Shown: positions 8,855-18,072 of the stretch, piece by piece
Layout of the letters: every line of letters begins with the position of its first letter
Numbering within the stretch: the stretch's first letter is position 1
Assembly: GCF_009600985.1 (NCBI RefSeq)
Contig: NZ_VDFP01000018.1
Span: forward strand, 1-51,463
Direction: 5' to 3'
Length of the DNA stretch: 51,463 bases
From: Companilactobacillus halodurans
GTDB lineage: Bacteria > Bacillota > Bacilli > Lactobacillales > Lactobacillaceae
The notes under the pieces: model-generated
Told to the model about the DNA's origin: nothing
The model's database searches: none
Seen by the model: only the letters and a program-made list of their open reading frames with translations
Position numbers and translations under genes: made by a program

Positions 8855-9682
8855 ATGCCAGAAATGCCAGAAGTTGAAACAGTTAAACGTGGTTTAAATG
8901 CCCAAGTAAAAGGGCGCAAAATTATGCATGTTGAAATACGTTATCAAAATTTAATTACTGGGGATGTTGAGCAATTTATTGAATTTGTGACCGGCAGCAC
9001 CATTACTGATGTGGGTCGCCGAGCAAAATTCTTGTTGATTCATTTGGATAATGGTTATACAATTATCAGTCACTTAAGAATGGAAGGCCGTTATCGTGTT
9101 TCGGCTGATCCTGCAGCAATTGATAAGCACTCTCATGCAATTTTTACATTAGATAATGGTCAAAAAATGATTTATAATGATGTTCGAAAATTTGGTAGGA
9201 TGCAACTGTGGCCAACCGATGATTTACAAAATAATAAGTCGATTCAAAAACTTGGGCCAGAGCCACTATCAAGTGAATTCACTTTTAAAAATCTCAAGCC
9301 TAGAATTATGCGTCATCGAAAAGATATTAAAACTGTTTTATTGGATCAATCTGTAATGAGTGGTCTAGGTAATATTTATGTCGATGAGGTACTTTGGAAA
9401 GTAAAAATACATCCTGAAACTCCCGCAAACCATTTAACGGATGAAAATATTCAAGCCATTATTGAAGCTTCCAACGAAGAAATGAAAATGGGAATTGAGT
9501 CTGGTGGTTCAACTGTTCGATCTTACGTCGATGCCACAGGTCATACAGGACATATGCAAGACCGCTTGAAAGTCTATGGCAAAGAGGGAACTCCTTGTCC
9601 AAGATGCGGTACAGAAATTAAAAAAATTAAGGTTGGCGGACGTGGAACGCACTTTTGTCCATATTGCCAAGTAGTCCAATGA
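8855..9682 (+). CDS. mutM: Formamidopyrimidine-DNA glycosylase (8-oxoguanine repair)
   Basis: This 275-residue bifunctional glycosylase/AP lyase removes oxidised purines from DNA. The start is fixed by biology: after removal of Met the chain begins P-E-M-P-E-V-E-T, giving the catalytic N-terminal proline and Glu. The H2TH region contains QSVMSGLGNIYVDE. The C-terminal zinc finger has four cysteines (CPRC and CPYC), with the DNA-reading arginine in GGRGTHFC. It starts 8 nt after polA and its stop overlaps the coaE start. Confidence 0.97.
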   Translation: MPEMPEVETVKRGLNAQVKGRKIMHVEIRYQNLITGDVEQFIEFVTGSTITDVGRRAKFLLIHLDNGYTIISHLRMEGRYRVSADPAAIDKHSHAIFTLDNGQKMIYNDVRKFGRMQLWPTDDLQNNKSIQKLGPEPLSSEFTFKNLKPRIMRHRKDIKTVLLDQSVMSGLGNIYVDEVLWKVKIHPETPANHLTDENIQAIIEASNEEMKMGIESGGSTVRSYVDATGHTGHMQDRLKVYGKEGTPCPRCGTEIKKIKVGGRGTHFCPYCQVVQ

Positions 9683-10272
9683 GTAAGATATATGGTTTTA
9701 CCGGCGGTATTGCAACAGGTAAGTCAACAATTTTAGATTTGTTTTTAAAAAAGGGTTATCAAGTTTATGATGCTGACAAAATTGCTCGTGAAGTAGTAGT
9801 CCCAGGTTCAATTGGTCTACGTCAAATTGTTGATGTTTTTGGAGAAGATATTCTAAAAAAAGATGGAACTTTAAACCGAAAAAAATTAGGTTCGATTGTT
9901 TTTGGCGATTATCAAAAATTGAAAAGCCTCAATAAGATTACTCGTCCTTTGATTAAGAAAAGAATTTTAAAAATTATATCTGAAACTAAGAATTCAAAAA
10001 GTGCAACCATCAGTATTTTCGAGATACCCCTTTTGTTTGAAGGCGGGTATCAAGCTTATTTTGATGGTGTAATCAGTATTAATATCAAACCACAAGTCCA
10101 ATTGAAACGACTTATGGAACGTAATGGTTTGAGCAAAAAAGTTGCTTTAGAGCGAATCAATTCTCAAATGTCGATGGATGAAAGAAACCAAAGAGCGGAT
10201 TTTATTATCGATAATTCCAGTGATTTAGATCATCTGCAAGTAGATTTTGATAAGTTGATATCACAACTTTAA
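9679..10272 (+). CDS. coaE: Dephospho-CoA kinase
   Basis: This 197-residue kinase phosphorylates dephospho-CoA in the last step of coenzyme A synthesis. It has the P-loop GGIATGKST near the N terminus, the DADKIARE motif and EIPLLFEGGY in the lid and substrate region. I chose the ATG at 9679, which overlaps the mutM stop as ATGA. The longer frame reading from 9655 adds residues that belong to the MutM zinc finger in another frame. Translational coupling with mutM is likely. Confidence 0.95.
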   Translation: MSKIYGFTGGIATGKSTILDLFLKKGYQVYDADKIAREVVVPGSIGLRQIVDVFGEDILKKDGTLNRKKLGSIVFGDYQKLKSLNKITRPLIKKRILKIISETKNSKSATISIFEIPLLFEGGYQAYFDGVISINIKPQVQLKRLMERNGLSKKVALERINSQMSMDERNQRADFIIDNSSDLDHLQVDFDKLISQL

Positions 10273-10293
10273 TTAAGAAAAGAGGTTAGAATC

Positions 10294-10767
10294 TTGATTT
10301 GTCCACATTGTCATCATGATTCATCAAAGGTTATTGACAGTCGTACCAGTGATGAAGGACGTGCTATTAGACGTCGACGCGAGTGTGAAAATTGCGGTAC
10401 AAGATTTACGACGTTTGAAAGATTAGAAAAATCACCACTTTTAGTTATTAAGAAAAATGGCAATCGCGAAGAATTCAGTCGTGAAAAGCTTTTACGTGGT
10501 TTAGTTAGAGCTGCTGAAAAGAGACCAGTTACGATGGACCAAATGAACGATATCGTTGATAAAGTTGAAAATGCGATTAGAGCAACTGGTGAGAGCGAAG
10601 TCAGATCACAAGTTATCGGTGAACATGTGATGAAGATTCTAGCTAAAGTTGACGATGTAACTTATATTCGCTTTGCCAGCGTCTATCGTGAATTTAAGGA
10701 TATGAATGGTTTTATGAAAGAAGTTCAAGAAATGATGTCTAACGGTAAAAAGTTGGATAAGAAGTAA
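10294..10767 (+). CDS. nrdR: Transcriptional repressor NrdR
   Basis: This 157-residue regulator represses ribonucleotide reductase operons when dATP is high. It has an N-terminal zinc ribbon (CPHC, CENC) with RAIRRRREC contacting DNA, then an ATP-cone domain (VIKKNGNREEFSREK) that senses ATP/dATP. Translation starts at TTG 10294, since the family always begins two residues before the first zinc cysteine and AGAGG sits 8 nt upstream. It lies 21 nt after coaE. Confidence 0.96.
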   Translation: MICPHCHHDSSKVIDSRTSDEGRAIRRRRECENCGTRFTTFERLEKSPLLVIKKNGNREEFSREKLLRGLVRAAEKRPVTMDQMNDIVDKVENAIRATGESEVRSQVIGEHVMKILAKVDDVTYIRFASVYREFKDMNGFMKEVQEMMSNGKKLDKK

Positions 10768-10779
10768 GGGGGCGTGCCG

Positions 10780-12165
10780 GTGTCTACAGGTAATTTTGCA
10801 TCAGATAAGTTTACGCCACTAGTAGGCTATTGGTGTCTACCCAATGGTCATCTAAACGATGATGATCGACATATTTTAACAGATTTATATTTACCAATTT
10901 TAGGGATTGAGGCATTCAGTCTCTATTTGTTGTTATGGGAGAAAGTTCCCAATAAAGAATTGGTAACGCAAAGAAAGCCCCACGCCGATTTGTTGGGGCT
11001 TTTAGGCATTGATTTAAGACGGTTTTATGAGGCTCGAATCAAAGCTGAAGCTTTAGGTTTAATCAGGACATTTGAAAAGAAAGATGATTTGGGACCGTAC
11101 TATGTTTATCAACTGATAGAACCATTATCACCTGATGAATTCTTTAAGGATGACTTAATGAGCATTTTTCTTTACGAACAAGTAGGTGAGAAAAAGTATC
11201 ATTTATTGGCTGATAAATATTCTCACTCTGATCTTGTTTTGAAGAATTCCCAAGAAATCACAAAAGACTTTCTAGAAGTTTTTCAGTTGAGCAATAATGA
11301 TTTGATCAACACGCCTTCAGAAGTTAAGAATACTCAAAATAGTTTCCAAACACAGCCTTCAAAGAAAAATCCATCTTTAAATGAGAAAAAGATGGAGCCA
11401 CTCGACTGGGAATTAATTACGGACCGTTTGCAGCAATCTTATCGAATCAGTTCCGATAATGTCTTAGAAAATCAAGAATTGATTTTGAATTTGCATGCCT
11501 TTTATGGACTAGATGAAATGACTTTGATCAATTTGATTGGGAAAACATGCAATATCGTGACTAATAAGATTGACCCAACAAGACTCAAAAAATCAGCTCA
11601 AGACCGTTTTGAAAAGAATGTCAATATTTCTGTAAAGAAGCAGGCTTTGGAAGAAGTTTCGAGTCCTAAAGAAGATGAAAATGCGTCAACCAAGAATTGG
11701 AATCGTGCTGAGCAACAAATTTTACAACAAGCTAAAACCATGACCCCAGCAGACTTTTTAGCTGCTCAAAAACAAAAGAGCGGTGGTTTTACTGGTACAG
11801 TCGAATCAAGGGCATTACGAAATATGGCAATGAAAAGTTATTTGCCAGTTTCCGTATTGAATATCATGGTCTATTATATTCTGCAAAATTCACCAACATT
11901 AACGCTGCCTTTGATGGAGACAATGGCTAATGATTGGCAGCAAAATAAGGTTCAGACGGCTGAACAGGCTTTGCAAAGAATCAATGATTTTCAAACCAAG
12001 CCTCGTAATCCCAAACGACATTTCAATAACAATAAAAATCGTAAAGTTGAACAAGCTACTGATTGGAGTAAAGTTAAAGCAAAGGTTCCTCAGAATCAAA
12101 ATACTCAAAAGAATCAGACTAATCTTCAAGATAGACTAAAACGATTAAGAAATAAGGATAATTAA
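10780..12165 (+). CDS. dnaB: Replication initiation and membrane attachment protein DnaB
   Basis: This 461-residue primosome protein works with DnaD and DnaI to load the replicative helicase at oriC and at restarted forks in Bacillota; it is not the E. coli DnaB helicase. The N-terminal DnaD-like winged helix covers about residues 1-130. A low-complexity Asn/Gln/Lys linker surrounds residue 190. The conserved C-terminal domain (TPADFLAAQKQKSGG to about 410) has the METMANDWQQ helix, followed by a basic tail. I prefer GTG 10780 over GTG 10774, because the AAGGGGG at 10766-10772 is 7 nt from the former and only 1 nt from the latter. It is followed by dnaI after 2 nt. Confidence 0.92.
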   Translation: MSTGNFASDKFTPLVGYWCLPNGHLNDDDRHILTDLYLPILGIEAFSLYLLLWEKVPNKELVTQRKPHADLLGLLGIDLRRFYEARIKAEALGLIRTFEKKDDLGPYYVYQLIEPLSPDEFFKDDLMSIFLYEQVGEKKYHLLADKYSHSDLVLKNSQEITKDFLEVFQLSNNDLINTPSEVKNTQNSFQTQPSKKNPSLNEKKMEPLDWELITDRLQQSYRISSDNVLENQELILNLHAFYGLDEMTLINLIGKTCNIVTNKIDPTRLKKSAQDRFEKNVNISVKKQALEEVSSPKEDENASTKNWNRAEQQILQQAKTMTPADFLAAQKQKSGGFTGTVESRALRNMAMKSYLPVSVLNIMVYYILQNSPTLTLPLMETMANDWQQNKVQTAEQALQRINDFQTKPRNPKRHFNNNKNRKVEQATDWSKVKAKVPQNQNTQKNQTNLQDRLKRLRNKDN

Positions 12166-12167
12166 GC

Positions 12168-13076
12168 ATGGAAAAATTAGGAAGCAGATTGGCAGAATAT
12201 TTAAATTCAAAGAATTTGACGGAGGATTATCGCCGTCTTCTTAATGCAGCTTTAAAAGACGAAGATGTTCAAAAGTTTTTGAAAAAAAATAGCGATGAGA
12301 TTAATCCCAATGCTATTTCTACCAGTGCTGCTAGCATTTATGAATTTTATAATAATAAGCACCATAAAAGTGAATTGACTCAGGGCTATTATCCTAAATT
12401 GATTGTCAGCAACCACAATATTGAAGTTGCCTATTATCCAAATGAAAAATTGCAAAACCGCGAGAAAAAAGATCAATATGAGTCTGGATTTGTTTTGATG
12501 GATATGGCTTCTGATATTCGGAATGCTAAATTGGACGATTACAGCGGTCAAGGTCGAGAGGATGCTTTGAGTCAAGCTCTAGATTTCATTGATCATTATT
12601 TAAATCAAAAAAAATTTATTCCTGGTTTATATTTGGCTGGTGATTTTGGCGTTGGCAAGACGTATCTTTTGGGAGCAATCGCAAATGAATTATTTAAACA
12701 TGATGTTCATACGACCCTGATGCATTTTCCTACTTTTGCCATTGAAATGAAAAATTCAATTGGAACTAATAGCGTTTTAGAAAAGGTCAATAAGATTAAA
12801 GATGCTGAAATTTTAATGCTTGATGATATTGGTGCTGATTCAATGTCTAGTTGGATTAGGGATGAAGTCTTGGGAGTTATTTTGCAATATCGAATGCAAG
12901 AGAATTTACCAACTTTCTTTTCGTCGAATTTTTCCATGAATGAATTGGAAAAGCACTTGTCGATAAACCAACGAGGTGAAGAAGAGCCAGTTAAAGCTAA
13001 ACGAATTATGGAGCGAGTTAAGTATCTATCTCGTGAAGTGATCGTGACTGGTCCAAACAGAAGATTTCAAAAATAG
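12168..13076 (+). CDS. dnaI: Primosomal protein DnaI (helicase loader)
   Basis: This 302-residue AAA+ ATPase delivers the replicative helicase to DNA. The N-terminal helicase-binding region covers about residues 1-130. The ATPase domain has Walker A GDFGVGKTYLL and Walker B ILMLDDIGAD. Sensor residues follow in TFFSSNFSMNELE and an arginine-rich end in KAKRIMERVKYL. It starts 2 nt after dnaB, so the pair is co-translated. The thrS T-box leader begins about 25 nt after its stop. Confidence 0.96.
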   Translation: MEKLGSRLAEYLNSKNLTEDYRRLLNAALKDEDVQKFLKKNSDEINPNAISTSAASIYEFYNNKHHKSELTQGYYPKLIVSNHNIEVAYYPNEKLQNREKKDQYESGFVLMDMASDIRNAKLDDYSGQGREDALSQALDFIDHYLNQKKFIPGLYLAGDFGVGKTYLLGAIANELFKHDVHTTLMHFPTFAIEMKNSIGTNSVLEKVNKIKDAEILMLDDIGADSMSSWIRDEVLGVILQYRMQENLPTFFSSNFSMNELEKHLSINQRGEEEPVKAKRIMERVKYLSREVIVTGPNRRFQK

Positions 13077-13099
13077 CTTGCAATAATAAAAAATTAATG

Positions 13100-13347
13100 T
13101 TTAAATGAAGCCAATGAAAGATAACACTTCGGTTCTACTCAGGGAGGGTACGATTACTGGAAGCTTACCCATTACTGGAGTTACCATTTTCGTTTAAAAT
13201 TGTATAATTGTCAGTTACTTTATAACTAAATGAGAGAAAACTGTTATTTGTTGTACAGTTTTAAACTGGGTGGAACCGCGCGAAATACGTCCCTGAAGTA
13301 TATGCATATTTTTGAATATGTTTATACTTCAGGGACGTATTTTTTTG
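13100..13347 (+). promoter_or_regulatory. T-box leader (tRNA-Thr sensing) of thrS
   Basis: The Stem I base pairs TTTAAATGAA (13100-13109) with TTCGTTTAAA (13189-13198). The specifier ACC (Thr) at 13183-13185 lies 3 nt before the closing strand, the usual position. The antiterminator bulge GGGTGGAACCGCG is at 13268-13280. The terminator (13284-13347) pairs AAATACGTCCCTGAAGTATA with its complement and ends in T7. Uncharged tRNA-Thr should favour antitermination and thrS expression. Confidence 0.95.
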
Positions 13348-13374
13348 TTATCAAAATTTTAGGAGGATAGGTCT

Positions 13375-15318
13375 ATGTCAAAAATCAAATTAACATTCCC
13401 AGATGATTCAGTTAAGGAGTTTGATCAAGGCACAACTACTTTGGACGTTGCTAAGTCAATTAGCACATCATTGGGCAAAAAAGCTGTTGCTGGTAAACTT
13501 AACGATACATTAGTCGATCTAAAACGTCCCATCAAGCAAGACGGTAAGATTGAAATTATCTCAGCTGAAGATAAAGAAGATGCACAAGAGGTACTTAGAA
13601 ATACTGCTGCTTTGGTATTCAGTGCTGCAGCTAAGAACTTTAAATCAGATCTTCACTTCGGTGAAAAACAATCAAACAGTGATGGTTTCTACGTTGACAC
13701 TGATAGCAAGTCAGGACAAATCAGCGTTGATGAATTAAAAGAAATTACTGCTTTGATGAATAAAATCATCAAAAACAATGATGAAATTAAAAGATCAATG
13801 ATGGACAAGAAAGACCTTGTAGAAATGTTCAAAGATGATCCATACAAGTCATCATTGATTGGTGCTATTGAATCAGTCCAAATTCCTGTTTATGAGTTGG
13901 ATGGATTTGTTGATTTCGGTTACGATGCAGTTCTAGTAAATCTTAGTGCTTTGAAACACTTTGAATTGCTTTCAGTTGCTGGTGCTTACTGGCAAGGTAA
14001 GTCAAGTAACCCAATGCTTCAAAGAATTTATGGTACAGCCTTCTATGAAGAAGATGGCCTAAAAGCTGACTTGAAGCGTCGTCAAGAAATCAAAGAACGT
14101 GACCACAGAACTATTGGTCGTGATCTTGACTTGTTCTTCGTTGATCCAGAAGTTGGTGCCGGTCTTCCATATTGGATGCCAAATGGTGCAACAATCCGTC
14201 GTGTTATTGAAAGATACATTGTTGATAAGGAAGTTGCTTGGGGTTACCAACACGTTTATACACCAATCCTTATGAACTTAAATGCTTATAAGACTTCAGG
14301 TCACTGGGCACACTATCGTGAAGACATGTTCCCACCAATGGATATGGGTGATGGCGAAATGCTAGAACTTCGTCCAATGAACTGTCCTTCACATATTCAA
14401 ATTTACAAGCACCACAACCGTTCATACAGAGATTTGCCTCTTCGTATTGCTGAATTAGGTATGATGCACAGATATGAAAAATCAGGTGCGTTGAGTGGTT
14501 TGCAACGTGTTCGTGAAATGACATTAAATGATGGTCACACATTCGTTGCTCTTGATCAAATTCAAGAAGAATTCAAACGTACACTACAATTGATGGTTGA
14601 AGTTTATAAAGACTTCGATATCAAAGATTACTCATTCCGTCTAAGTTACAGAGACCCTGCTAACACAGAGAAGTACTTCGATGATGATGAAATGTGGGAT
14701 AGATCACAATCAATGCTTAAGGGTGCTATGGATGACCTTGGTCTTAAGTACTACGAAGCTGAAGGTGAAGCTGCATTCTATGGTCCAAAACTTGATGTTC
14801 AAACAAAGACAGCTCTAGGTAATGACGAAACATTGTCAACCATCCAACTAGACTTCATGCAACCAGAGAAGTTCAAGTTGACATATGTTGGTTCAGATGG
14901 TGAAGATCACCGTCCAGTTATGATTCACCGTGGTATCGTTTCAACTATGGAAAGATTTATTGCATACCTAATTGAAATGTACAAGGGTGCATTCCCAACA
15001 TGGTTAGCTCCAACACAAGTAAGAATTATTCCAGTTAATGATAAACTTCACTCAGATTATGCAAATGATGTTCTTTCAGAATTACGTGCTAAGAATATCC
15101 GTGCTGAAATCGATGATCGTGATGAGAAGATGGGTTACAAGATCCGTGACGCTCAAACAATGAAGATTCCTTACACAGTTGTTGTTGGTGATGATGAAGT
15201 TAAAGATGCTACCGTTTCTGTAAGAAAGTACGGTCAAGATGATTCTTCATCAGAAAATGCTAAGATGTTCATTAATAGTGTTGTGGCTGATATTAGTAAT
15301 TTCAGTCGTGAAGATTAA
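13375..15318 (+). CDS. thrS: Threonine--tRNA ligase
   Basis: This 647-residue class II aminoacyl-tRNA synthetase charges tRNA-Thr. Residues 1-62 are the TGS domain ([17 protein letters not shown]). Residues 63-240 are the editing/second additional domain, which here lacks an obvious HxxxH zinc pair. The catalytic core has motif 2 [13 protein letters not shown], including the zinc-binding Cys, and motif 3 [15 protein letters not shown]. The anticodon-binding domain starts near residue 545. AGGAGG precedes the ATG. Transcription is controlled by the T-box directly upstream. Confidence 0.97.
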   Translation: MSKIKLTFPDDSVKEFDQGTTTLDVAKSISTSLGKKAVAGKLNDTLVDLKRPIKQDGKIEIISAEDKEDAQEVLRNTAALVFSAAAKNFKSDLHFGEKQSNSDGFYVDTDSKSGQISVDELKEITALMNKIIKNNDEIKRSMMDKKDLVEMFKDDPYKSSLIGAIESVQIPVYELDGFVDFGYDAVLVNLSALKHFELLSVAGAYWQGKSSNPMLQRIYGTAFYEEDGLKADLKRRQEIKERDHRTIGRDLDLFFVDPEVGAGLPYWMPNGATIRRVIERYIVDKEVAWGYQHVYTPILMNLNAYKTSGHWAHYREDMFPPMDMGDGEMLELRPMNCPSHIQIYKHHNRSYRDLPLRIAELGMMHRYEKSGALSGLQRVREMTLNDGHTFVALDQIQEEFKRTLQLMVEVYKDFDIKDYSFRLSYRDPANTEKYFDDDEMWDRSQSMLKGAMDDLGLKYYEAEGEAAFYGPKLDVQTKTALGNDETLSTIQLDFMQPEKFKLTYVGSDGEDHRPVMIHRGIVSTMERFIAYLIEMYKGAFPTWLAPTQVRIIPVNDKLHSDYANDVLSELRAKNIRAEIDDRDEKMGYKIRDAQTMKIPYTVVVGDDEVKDATVSVRKYGQDDSSSENAKMFINSVVADISNFSRED

Positions 15319-15345
15319 TAAAGTCAAATAAAAGTTAAATTTTTT

Positions 15346-15384
15346 AAGCCTAACCACGTAAAAAACGTGATTAGGCTTTTTTTA
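15346..15384 (+). terminator. Rho-independent terminator after thrS
   Basis: AAGCCTAACCACGT pairs with ACGTGATTAGGCTT with one mismatch, followed by a T-run. Confidence 0.9.
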
Positions 15385-15425
15385 ATTGAATTAAAATTTG
15401 TTAAAGAATGAGCAATCTAAGCTGT

Positions 15426-15454
15426 TTGACATGTTTATACATAAAAACTAGTTT
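15426..15454 (+). promoter_or_regulatory. Possible distal promoter of ald
   Basis: TTGACA (15426-15431), a 17-bp spacer and TAGTTT (15449-15454). It is immediately followed by the perfect hairpin TCAAAAATT/AATTTTTGA (15454-15477). If used, the ald transcript would carry a leader of about 330 nt. Confidence 0.4.
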
Positions 15455-15553
15455 CAAAAATTTCAGTCAATTTTTGAGAATTAAATTAATTAAAAAAAGG
15501 ACCAGAGGTACTTTTTAAATTTAAATAGTATCTAAAAGGCGATATAGCAACAT

Positions 15554-15572
15554 TGTTCACGATTTATGAACA
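15554..15572. promoter_or_regulatory. Inverted repeat, operator-like, upstream of ald
   Basis: TGTTCA and TGAACA are separated by 7 bp. The symmetry and spacing suit a dimeric regulator. No regulator is assigned. Confidence 0.4.
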
Positions 15573-15697
15573 GTTGTTTATTTATATTGATATAAATATA
15601 ACAATTATATATTAATCAAAAAGTGATAATTGTGAAATCAAAGTTTTTTTGGATTTCTGGAAGCCAATCTTACCAGTGGATACCTCCAAAATCCCAG

Positions 15698-15781
15698 TTT
15701 GTGAAGTAAAAAAAGGCGTTGCCAGCTCTTTTTGTAAGCGTTATCATGCATTTGTAAGGAAATAGTTATAGACTTCACAAA
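15698..15781 (+). promoter_or_regulatory. Long-range inverted repeat ending at the ald ribosome binding site
   Basis: TTTGTGAAGT (15698-15707) is perfectly complementary to ACTTCACAAA (15772-15781), whose last base touches the AAGGAG of ald. In RNA the pairing would close a 64-nt loop containing the cre sequence and place a helix directly beside the Shine-Dalgarno. It could also be two separate protein half-sites. Confidence 0.45.
15733..15746 (+). promoter_or_regulatory. Catabolite responsive element (cre), CcpA site
   Basis: TGTAAGCGTTATCA matches the cre consensus TGWAANCGNTNWCA at every position. It is 50 bp upstream of the ald start, where CcpA binding would be expected to repress ald and the genes read with it while a preferred sugar is present. 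Confidence 0.75.
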
Positions 15782-15795
15782 AGGAGCGTGTGAGT

Positions 15796-16911
15796 ATGCA
15801 AATTGGTATTATTAAGGAACAAAAAGAAGGAGAAGGCCGTGTAGCGGCTACTCCAGAAAATGTTCGTAAAATGGTCGATGCCGGAAATGAAGTTCTTGTT
15901 GAAAAGAACGCCGGAGTTGGTGCTGGATTTTCTAACGATGAGTATGTTGAAGCTGGTGGTAAACTAGTTAGCCATGCTGATGGTTGGAAAGCTGATTTAA
16001 TCGTTAAAGTTAAGGAACCAGATCCAGAAGAATATCAATACTTTACAAAAGGCAAGATTGTTTGGGGATTCCAACACTTGGCATCATCTAAACCAACAGT
16101 TGAAGCTATGATGAAAGCTGGAACAACAGCTATTGGCGGCGAAACGATTGTTAAAGATGGCAAGTTGGAATTATTAGCACCTATGAGTGCTATTGCCGGT
16201 AGAAGATCTGTGATTATGGGAGCTTATTATCTTGAAGCTCAACACCAAGGACAAGGAATTCTATTACCAGGAATTCCAGGAATCGAAGCTGGTAACGTAG
16301 TTATCTTTGGTGGTGGTAATGCTGCTACAAATGCTGCTGAATTAGCTTTAGGTATGGGATGCTCAGTTGTAATCATTGAATTAAAGGATGAACGTATCAA
16401 AGAACTTCAAAAGAAGTTTGCTGACCAAAACTTCCGTGCTGTTAAATCAAATGAAGAAAACTTGGCTAAAGAAATCAAAGATGCTGACGTCTTTATTTCA
16501 ACAATTTTAATCCCAGGCTCAAAACCACCTAAGTTGGTTAAAGAATACATGATTAAATCAATGAAACCAGGCAGCGTTGTTGTTGATGTCGCAATTGATC
16601 AAGGTGGAACTGTTGAAACAATTGACCACCCAACAACAATTGATGACCCAATCTTCGTTAAAGATGGAATCATTCACTATGCTGTTCCAAATCAACCTGG
16701 TGCTGTACCACGTACAGCTACAATGGCTTTGGCAAAAGGCAATATCGATTACTTATTGGAAATTGCTGATAAGGGAATTGATCAAGCAATCATGGATGAT
16801 GATGCATTAGCTTCTGGTGTAAATATTTATGAGGGTAAAGTTACAAACAAAGGCTTAGCTGATTCATTAGATGTTCCATTTACAGATTTGAAAGAACTAT
16901 CCGTTAATTAA
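15796..16911 (+). CDS. ald: Alanine dehydrogenase
   Basis: This 371-residue NAD-dependent enzyme interconverts L-alanine and pyruvate plus ammonia. The N terminus has the family opening MQIGIIKEQKEGEGRVAATP, with the substrate Arg and Lys (KVKEP) later. The Rossmann motif is GGGNAATNAAELALGMG, a slight variant of the usual GxGxxG, and the active-site segment DVAIDQGG follows. The ATG at 15796 sits 9 nt after AAGGAG; a GTG six bases earlier would be only 3 nt away. It is preceded by a cre site and followed after 26 nt by threonine ammonia-lyase, so both enzymes release ammonia and 2-keto acids from amino acids. Confidence 0.95.
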   Translation: MQIGIIKEQKEGEGRVAATPENVRKMVDAGNEVLVEKNAGVGAGFSNDEYVEAGGKLVSHADGWKADLIVKVKEPDPEEYQYFTKGKIVWGFQHLASSKPTVEAMMKAGTTAIGGETIVKDGKLELLAPMSAIAGRRSVIMGAYYLEAQHQGQGILLPGIPGIEAGNVVIFGGGNAATNAAELALGMGCSVVIIELKDERIKELQKKFADQNFRAVKSNEENLAKEIKDADVFISTILIPGSKPPKLVKEYMIKSMKPGSVVVDVAIDQGGTVETIDHPTTIDDPIFVKDGIIHYAVPNQPGAVPRTATMALAKGNIDYLLEIADKGIDQAIMDDDALASGVNIYEGKVTNKGLADSLDVPFTDLKELSVN

Positions 16912-16937
16912 AATAAAAAATTGGTGAGGTAGGAAAA

Positions 16938-17966
16938 ATGATTAAAGGCGTAAATGTTAATACTATGGTAGATATTCACGATATCCAAGAGGCTCAGGCT
17001 ATTGTTGGTAAATATGCCCGTAAGACTCCTTTAGTACAATCAATGTTTTTGAGTAGAAATATTGTTGGTGGCGATGTTTTCTTAAAGCTAGAAAACATGC
17101 AATTGACTGGATCATTCAAATTCAGAGGCGCTAACAATAAAATTAATCATTTAAGTCAAGAAGAGCGTGACCGTGGCGTTATTACAGCATCTGCTGGTAA
17201 CCACGCTCAAGGTGTTGCTTTAACAGGTCACCTTCTTGGAATCGACACAACAGTTGTTATGCCAGATGAAGCACCACAAATGAAACGTGATGCAACACGT
17301 GGCTACGGTGCTGAAGTTGATATTCACGGAGCAACTTTTGATGATGCCCACGAATGGATGCGTGAACGTGCTGAACGTGAAGGAAAGACAATCGTTGATC
17401 CATTTAATGATAAATATGTTATTGCTGGACAAGGAACAATTGGATTGGAAATCCTAGATGATATTTGGGATGTAGATACAGTTATCGTTCCTGTCGGCGG
17501 TGGCGGCTTGATTTCAGGTATCGCAGTTGCTTTGAAATCATTTAATCCATCAATTCACATTGTTGGTGTTCAATCAGAAAACGTTCACGGCATGTATTCA
17601 TCAGTTAAAGCTGGTAAGATTACAAAACATCACGATGACTTTACACTCGCTGATGGAACGGATGTTGCTACACCTGGTGACATTACATTCCCAATTGTTA
17701 GTCAATTAGTTGATGAAATTGTTCTTGTTAATGAAGATGAAATTGCTGGAGCAATGAAAGACTTGCTACAAAGAACAAAGGTTGTTGCTGAAGGTGCCGG
17801 TGCACTTCCAGTTGCAGCTCTTGAATCACATAAGATTGATGACAGATGGCTCAAGAATAAGAAAGTTGTTGCTATGGTATCTGGTGGTAACGTTGATTTG
17901 GGCCGAGTATCAGAAATCATCGACCACTTCTTCAAACCAGTTGAAGCTGATGGGGGAATCGGCTAG
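16938..17966 (+). CDS. Threonine ammonia-lyase (catabolic, TdcB-like)
   Basis: This 342-residue PLP enzyme deaminates threonine (and serine) to 2-oxobutyrate or pyruvate. The Schiff-base lysine is in GSFKFRGA, the substrate loop is TASAGNHAQG and the phosphate-binding loop is PVGGGGLISG. It has no C-terminal ACT-like regulatory domain, so it is the short catabolic type rather than biosynthetic IlvA. GAGGT precedes the ATG; a second in-frame ATG at residue 10 could also be used. It lies between alanine dehydrogenase and a SteT-like permease and is followed by a terminator, which suggests an ald-tdcB unit. Confidence 0.93.
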   Translation: MIKGVNVNTMVDIHDIQEAQAIVGKYARKTPLVQSMFLSRNIVGGDVFLKLENMQLTGSFKFRGANNKINHLSQEERDRGVITASAGNHAQGVALTGHLLGIDTTVVMPDEAPQMKRDATRGYGAEVDIHGATFDDAHEWMRERAEREGKTIVDPFNDKYVIAGQGTIGLEILDDIWDVDTVIVPVGGGGLISGIAVALKSFNPSIHIVGVQSENVHGMYSSVKAGKITKHHDDFTLADGTDVATPGDITFPIVSQLVDEIVLVNEDEIAGAMKDLLQRTKVVAEGAGALPVAALESHKIDDRWLKNKKVVAMVSGGNVDLGRVSEIIDHFFKPVEADGGIG

Positions 17967-17986
17967 ACAGAACTTTTGAAGACAAC

Positions 17987-18027
17987 AAGAGATGCTGCAT
18001 CCTGAGGTGCAACATCTCTTCTTTTTT
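17987..18027 (+). terminator. Rho-independent terminator between ammonia-lyase and permease
   Basis: AAGAGATGCTGCA pairs with TGCAACATCTCTT with one mismatch, followed by CTTTTTT. Confidence 0.85.
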
Positions 18028-18072
18028 AAAAAACGAAAATGGATGTTTCTCTTTGTATTGGAGGTTAATATT

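Noticed and set aside
9655..9678. Extended N terminus of CoaE
   Set aside because: The extra residues overlap the MutM zinc finger in another frame; the ATGA overlap at 9679 and the P-loop position fit the family.
17992..18072. Extended N terminus of the SteT-like permease
   Set aside because: It begins inside the preceding terminator hairpin; GGAGG supports ATG 18073.
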